From assembly GCF_029227915.1 (NCBI RefSeq), contig NC_079876.1, positions 7,690,001-7,754,000 on the forward strand: a stretch of 64,000 nucleotides of DNA, in the 5' to 3' direction. Each line of letters starts with the position of its first letter. Positions within the stretch are counted from its first letter, which is position 1. The notes under the pieces are model-generated. The model saw only the letters and a program-made list of their open reading frames with translations. It ran no database searches and had not been told where the DNA came from. The stretch is from Hydractinia symbiolongicarpus. Taxonomy: Eukaryota; Cnidaria; Hydrozoa; Anthoathecata; Hydractiniidae. Position numbers and translations under genes: made by a program. Shown one piece after another: positions 60,400 through 64,000 of the stretch.

Positions 60400-61313
60400 T
60401 GAAAACTACAAGTCTCATGCGTTTTAGTGGTGAAAAAATAATTTAAAAAATCGTTCGGGAAATGAGTTTAGTCCCTGGGTACTTTCTTTGTATACTTTTG
60501 ATTATACGGGCCGAGTCCAGGGTTTACGGGAAATGGCGGGTTTTCGTTTGCCGGCGATTAAACTTCTTTTATTCAGCGTCTCATCAAAAATGAAAACATT
60601 TTTAAAAACTACAAGTCTCATGGGCTTTAGTGGTGAAATAATAATTTAAAAAATCGTTCCGGAAATGAGTTTACACCCTGGGTACTTTCTTTGTATACTT
60701 TTGACTATACGGGCCGAGTCCGGGATTTACGGGAAATCGCAGGTTTTCGTTTGCCGGCGATTAAACCACTTTCATTCAGCGTCTCATCAAAAATAAAAAC
60801 ATTTTTGAAAACTACAAGTCTCATGCGTTTTAGTGGTGAAAAAATAATTTAAAAAATCGTTTTGGAAATGAGTTTACTCACAGAGTACTTTCTTTGTATA
60901 CATTCGACTATACGGACCAAGCCCGTGATTTACGGGAAATCGCGGGTTTTCGTTTGCCGGTGATTAAACCACTTTCATTAAGCGTCTCATCAAAAATGAA
61001 AACATTTCTGAAAACTACAAGTCTCATGCGTTTTAGTGGTGAAAAAATAATTTAAAAAATCGTTCGGGAAATGAGTTTACTCCCTGGGTACTTTATTTGT
61101 ATATTTTTGACTATGCGGGCCGAGTCCGGGGTTTACAGGAAATGGCGGGTTTTCGTTTGCCGGCGATTAAACTTCTTTTATTCAGCGTCTTATCAAAAAT
61201 GAAAACATTTTTGAAAACTACAAGTCTCATGCGTTTTAGTGGTGAAAAAATAATTTAAAAAATCGTTCGGGAAATGAGTTTACTCCCTGGGTACTTTCTT
61301 TGTATACTTTTGA
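60400..61313. repeat. 4.5-monomer segment, right copy of a dispersed pair
   Basis: This matches 56139-57052. Differences include TCGTTCCGG (60654) against TCATTCCGG, GCCCGTGATTT at 60922, and CATTTCTG at 61003. Confidence 0.82.
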
Positions 61314-61617
61314 TTATACGGGCCGAGTCCAGGGTTTACGGGAAATGGCGGGTTTTCGTTTGCCGGCGATTAAACTTCTTTTATTCAGCGTCTCATCAAA
61401 AATGAAAACATTTTTAAAAACTACAAGTCTCATGGGCTTTAGTGGTGAAATAATAATTTAAAAAATCGTTCGGGAAATGAGTTTACACCCTGGGTACTTT
61501 CTTTGTATACTTTTGACTCTACGGGCCGAGTCCGGGATTTACGGGAAATCGCAGGTTTTCGTTTGCCGGCGATTAAACCACTTTCATTCAGCGTCTCATC
61601 AAAAATAAAAACATTTT
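61314..61617. repeat. Short mosaic satellite stretch
   Basis: One and a half monomers of the TTGATTATAC / TCCAGGG and CATGGGC / TTTACACCC / CGCAGG types, with a private GACTCTACGGG at 61516. Confidence 0.7.
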
Positions 61618-63240
61618 TGAAAACTACAAGTCTCATGCGTTTTAGTGGTGAAAAAATAATTTAAAAAATCGTTTTGGAAATGAGTTTACTCACAGAGTAC
61701 TTTCTTTGTATACATTCGACTATACGGACCAAGCCCGGGATTTACGGGAAATCGCGGGTTTTCGTTTGCCGGTGATTAAACCACTTTGATTAAGCGTCTC
61801 ATCAAAAATGAAAACATTTCTGAAAACTACAAGTCTCATGCGTTTTAGTGGTGAAAAAATAATTTTAAAAATCGTTCGGGAAATGAGTTTACTCCCTGGG
61901 TACTTTCTTTGTATACTTTTGACTATACGGGCCGAGTCCGGGATATACGGGAAATCGCGGGTTCTCGTTTGCCGGCGATTAAACTTCTTTTATTCAGCGT
62001 CTCATCAAAAATGAAAACATTTTTGAAAACTACAAGTCTCATGCGTTTTAGTGGTGAAAAAATAATTTAAAAAATCGTTCGGGAAATGAGTTTACTCCCT
62101 GGGTACTTTCTTTGTATACTTTTGACTATACGGGCCGAGTCCGGGATATACGGGAAATCGCGGGTTCTCGTTTGCCGGCGATTAAACTTCTTTTATTCAG
62201 CGTCTCATCAAAAATGAAAACATTTTTGAAAACTACAAGTCTCATGCGTTTTAGTGGTGAAAAAATAATTTAAAAAATCGTTCGGGAAATGAGTTTACTC
62301 CCTGGGTACTTTCTTTGTATACTTTTGACTATGCGGGCCAAGCCGGGATTTACGGGAAATCGCGGGTTTTCGTTTGCCGGCGATTAAACTTCTTTTATTC
62401 AGCGTCTCATCAAAAATGAAAACATTTTTGGAAACTACAACTCTCATGCGTTTTAGTGGTGAAAAAAAAAATTAAAAAATCGTTCGGGAAATGAGTTTAC
62501 TCCCTGGGTACTTTCTTTGTATACATTCGACTATACGGGCCAAGCCCTGGATTTACGGGAAATCGAGGGTTTTCGTTTGCCGGCAATTAAACTTCTTTTA
62601 TTCAGCGTCTCATCAAAAATGAAAACATTTTTGAAAACTACAAGTCTCATGCGTTTTAGTGGTGGAAAAAAAAAATAAAAAATCGTTGGGGAAATGAGTT
62701 TACTCCCTGGGTACTTTCTTTGTATACATTCGACTATACGGGCCAAGCCCCGGATTTACGGGAAAACGCCGGATTTTGTTTGCCGGCGATTAAACCTCTT
62801 TCATTAAGCGTCTCATCAAAAATGAAAACATTTTTGAAAACTACAAGTCTCATGCGTTTTAGTGGTGAAAAAATAATTTAAAAAATCGTTCGGGAAATGA
62901 GTTTACTCCCTGGGTACTTTCTTTGTATACATTGGACTATACGGGCCAAGCCCGGGATTTACGGGAAATCGCGGGATTTCGTTTGCCGGCGATTAAACCT
63001 CTTTCATTAAGCGTCTCATCAAAAATAAAAACATTTTTGAAAACTACAAGTCTCATGCGTTTTAGTGGTGAAAAAATAATTTAAAAAATCGTTTTGGAAA
63101 TGAGTTTACTCACAGAGTACTTTCTTTGTATACATTCGACTATACGGACCAAGCCCGGGATTTACGGGAAATCGCGGGTTTTCGTTTGCCGGTGATTAAA
63201 CCACTTTCATTAAGCGTCTCATCAAAAATGAAAACATTTC
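61618..63240. repeat. 8-monomer HOR, copy 1 (1,623 bp)
   Basis: GTTTTGGAAATG (61671, 63294), ACTTTGATTAAGCG, AATAATTTTAAAAATCG and the paired GGGATATACGGG monomers recur at a 1,623-bp offset. Inside it, 61821-62930 is also a 1,110-bp match to 57154-58263 (offset 4,667), with TTGGAAACTAC at 62429 as one difference. Confidence 0.85.
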
Positions 63241-64000
63241 TGAAAACTACAAGTCTCATGCGTTTTAGTGGTGAAAAAATAATTTAAAAAATCGTTTTGG
63301 AAATGAGTTTACTCACAGAGTACTTTCTTTGTATACATTCGACTATACGGACCAAGCCCGGGATTTACGGGAAATCGCGGGTTTTCGTTTGCCGGTGATT
63401 AAACCACTTTGATTAAGCGTCTCATCAAAAATGAAAACATTTCTGAAAACTACAAGTCTCATGCGTTTTAGTGGTGAAAAAATAATTTTAAAAATCGTTC
63501 GGGAAATGAGTTTACTCCCTGGGTACTTTCTTTGTATACTTTTGACTATACGGGCCGAGTCCGGGATATACGGGAAATCGCGGGTTCTCGTTTGCCGGCG
63601 ATTAAACTTCTTTTATTCAGCGTCTCATCAAAAATGAAAACATTTTTGAAAACTACAAGTCTCATGCGTTTTAGTGGTGAAAAAATAATTTAAAAAATCG
63701 TTCGGGAAATGAGTTTACTCCCTGGGTACTTTCTTTGTATACTTTTGACTATACGGGCCGAGTCCGGGATATACGGGAAATCGCGGGTTCTCGTTTGCCG
63801 GCGATTAAACTTCTTTTATTCAGCGTCTCATCAAAAATGAAAACATTTTTGAAAACTACAAGTCTCATGCGTTTTAGTGGTGAAAAAATAATTTAAAAAA
63901 TCGTTCGGGAAATGAGTTTACTCCCTGGGTACTTTCTTTGTATACTTTTGACTATGCGGGCCAAGCCGGGATTTACGGGAAATCGCGGGTTTTCGTTTGC
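63241..64000. repeat. 8-monomer HOR, copy 2, cut by window end
   Basis: This follows 61618-62377 in order to the last base, so the HOR continues past the window. Its full length and copy number cannot be seen. Confidence 0.83.

Larger units (their letters stand above)
1..64000. repeat. Tandem satellite array, 203-bp monomer, spans whole window
   Basis: The marker GTTTACTCCC recurs with a spacing of 203 bp from the first to the last line (for example 132, 335, 538; 57017, 57220), always in the same orientation. That gives about 315 monomers. Monomers differ by recurrent, shared variants (GCCGAG/GCCAAG, CGCGGG/CGCAGG, CATGCG/CATGGG, CTTCTTTTATTCAG/CCTCTTTCATTAAG), so they sort into types arranged in higher-order repeats. 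The array starts and stops mid-monomer, so flanking DNA is outside the window. Such arrays are characteristic of eukaryotic centromeric or heterochromatic DNA; the chromosomal role here is inferred. I do not recognise the satellite family. Confidence 0.98.

Noticed and set aside
1-64000. CRISPR array
   Set aside because: Units are 203 bp and joined head to tail with no unique spacers, far from a 25-40-bp repeat and spacer structure.
1-64000. Transposable element, LTR or terminal inverted repeat structure
   Set aside because: No coding domain, target-site duplication or non-satellite insertion was seen; the direct repeats are fully explained by the tandem monomers and HORs.
1-64000. Bacterial promoter-, terminator- or ribosome-binding-like strings (for example A+T-rich TATAC and hairpins followed by T)
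   Set aside because: They recur in every monomer with no associated gene, and the array context is eukaryotic; such matches are expected by chance in a 38% G+C repeat.

Overview
The whole 64 kb window is one uninterrupted tandem satellite DNA array. The repeat unit is 203 bp in most monomers, with 202 and 204 bp variants, so the window holds about 315 head-to-tail monomers in one orientation. I found no protein gene, RNA gene, transposon, CRISPR array or non-satellite sequence, and neither array edge is inside the window. The consensus monomer, numbered from the G of GTTTACTCCC, is about 38% G+C. It has a G+C- and CpG-rich part (about positions 41-93) and an A+T-rich part (about 94-190) containing a dyad and an A tract.

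A long homogeneous array of nucleosome-scale monomers with higher-order repeats (HORs) is typical of eukaryotic centromeric, pericentromeric or other heterochromatin. I do not recognise the family and cannot name the species. Nothing in the sequence supports a bacterial, phage or organellar origin.

Layout, left to right: 1-9171 is a 20-monomer (4,058 bp) and 9-monomer (1,827 bp) HOR domain; 9843-14304 an 11-mer twice (2,231 bp); 14305-17794 a mosaic stretch with a truncated monomer at 16071; 17795-20228 a 6-mer twice; 20877-29402 a 14-mer (2,842 bp) three times; 29326-37995 a chain of overlapping 3-, 8-, 9- and 6-monomer duplications; 39034-45691 a 16-mer twice with a nested dimer duplication; 47023-48685 a 4-mer twice; 48647-50469 a 9-monomer segment copied again at 54925-56746; 51841-53058 and 57534-58749 3-mers twice; 61618-64000 an 8-mer whose second copy runs off the window. 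Short mosaic stretches lie between.

There are no interacting genes to describe. The biology is in the array: many local segmental duplications of different sizes, some nested or overlapping, with junctions at homologous positions in the monomer. This is what unequal exchange or replication-based amplification produces. The most interesting points are the overlapping duplication chain at 29-38 kb, the three 14-mers that each lost a different monomer of an inferred 15-mer, a 9-bp-arm dyad in nearly every monomer, and CGGG motifs spaced at about one helical turn. Unit borders were read by eye from constant offsets between matching variants and are good to a few tens of bases; no alignment was run.
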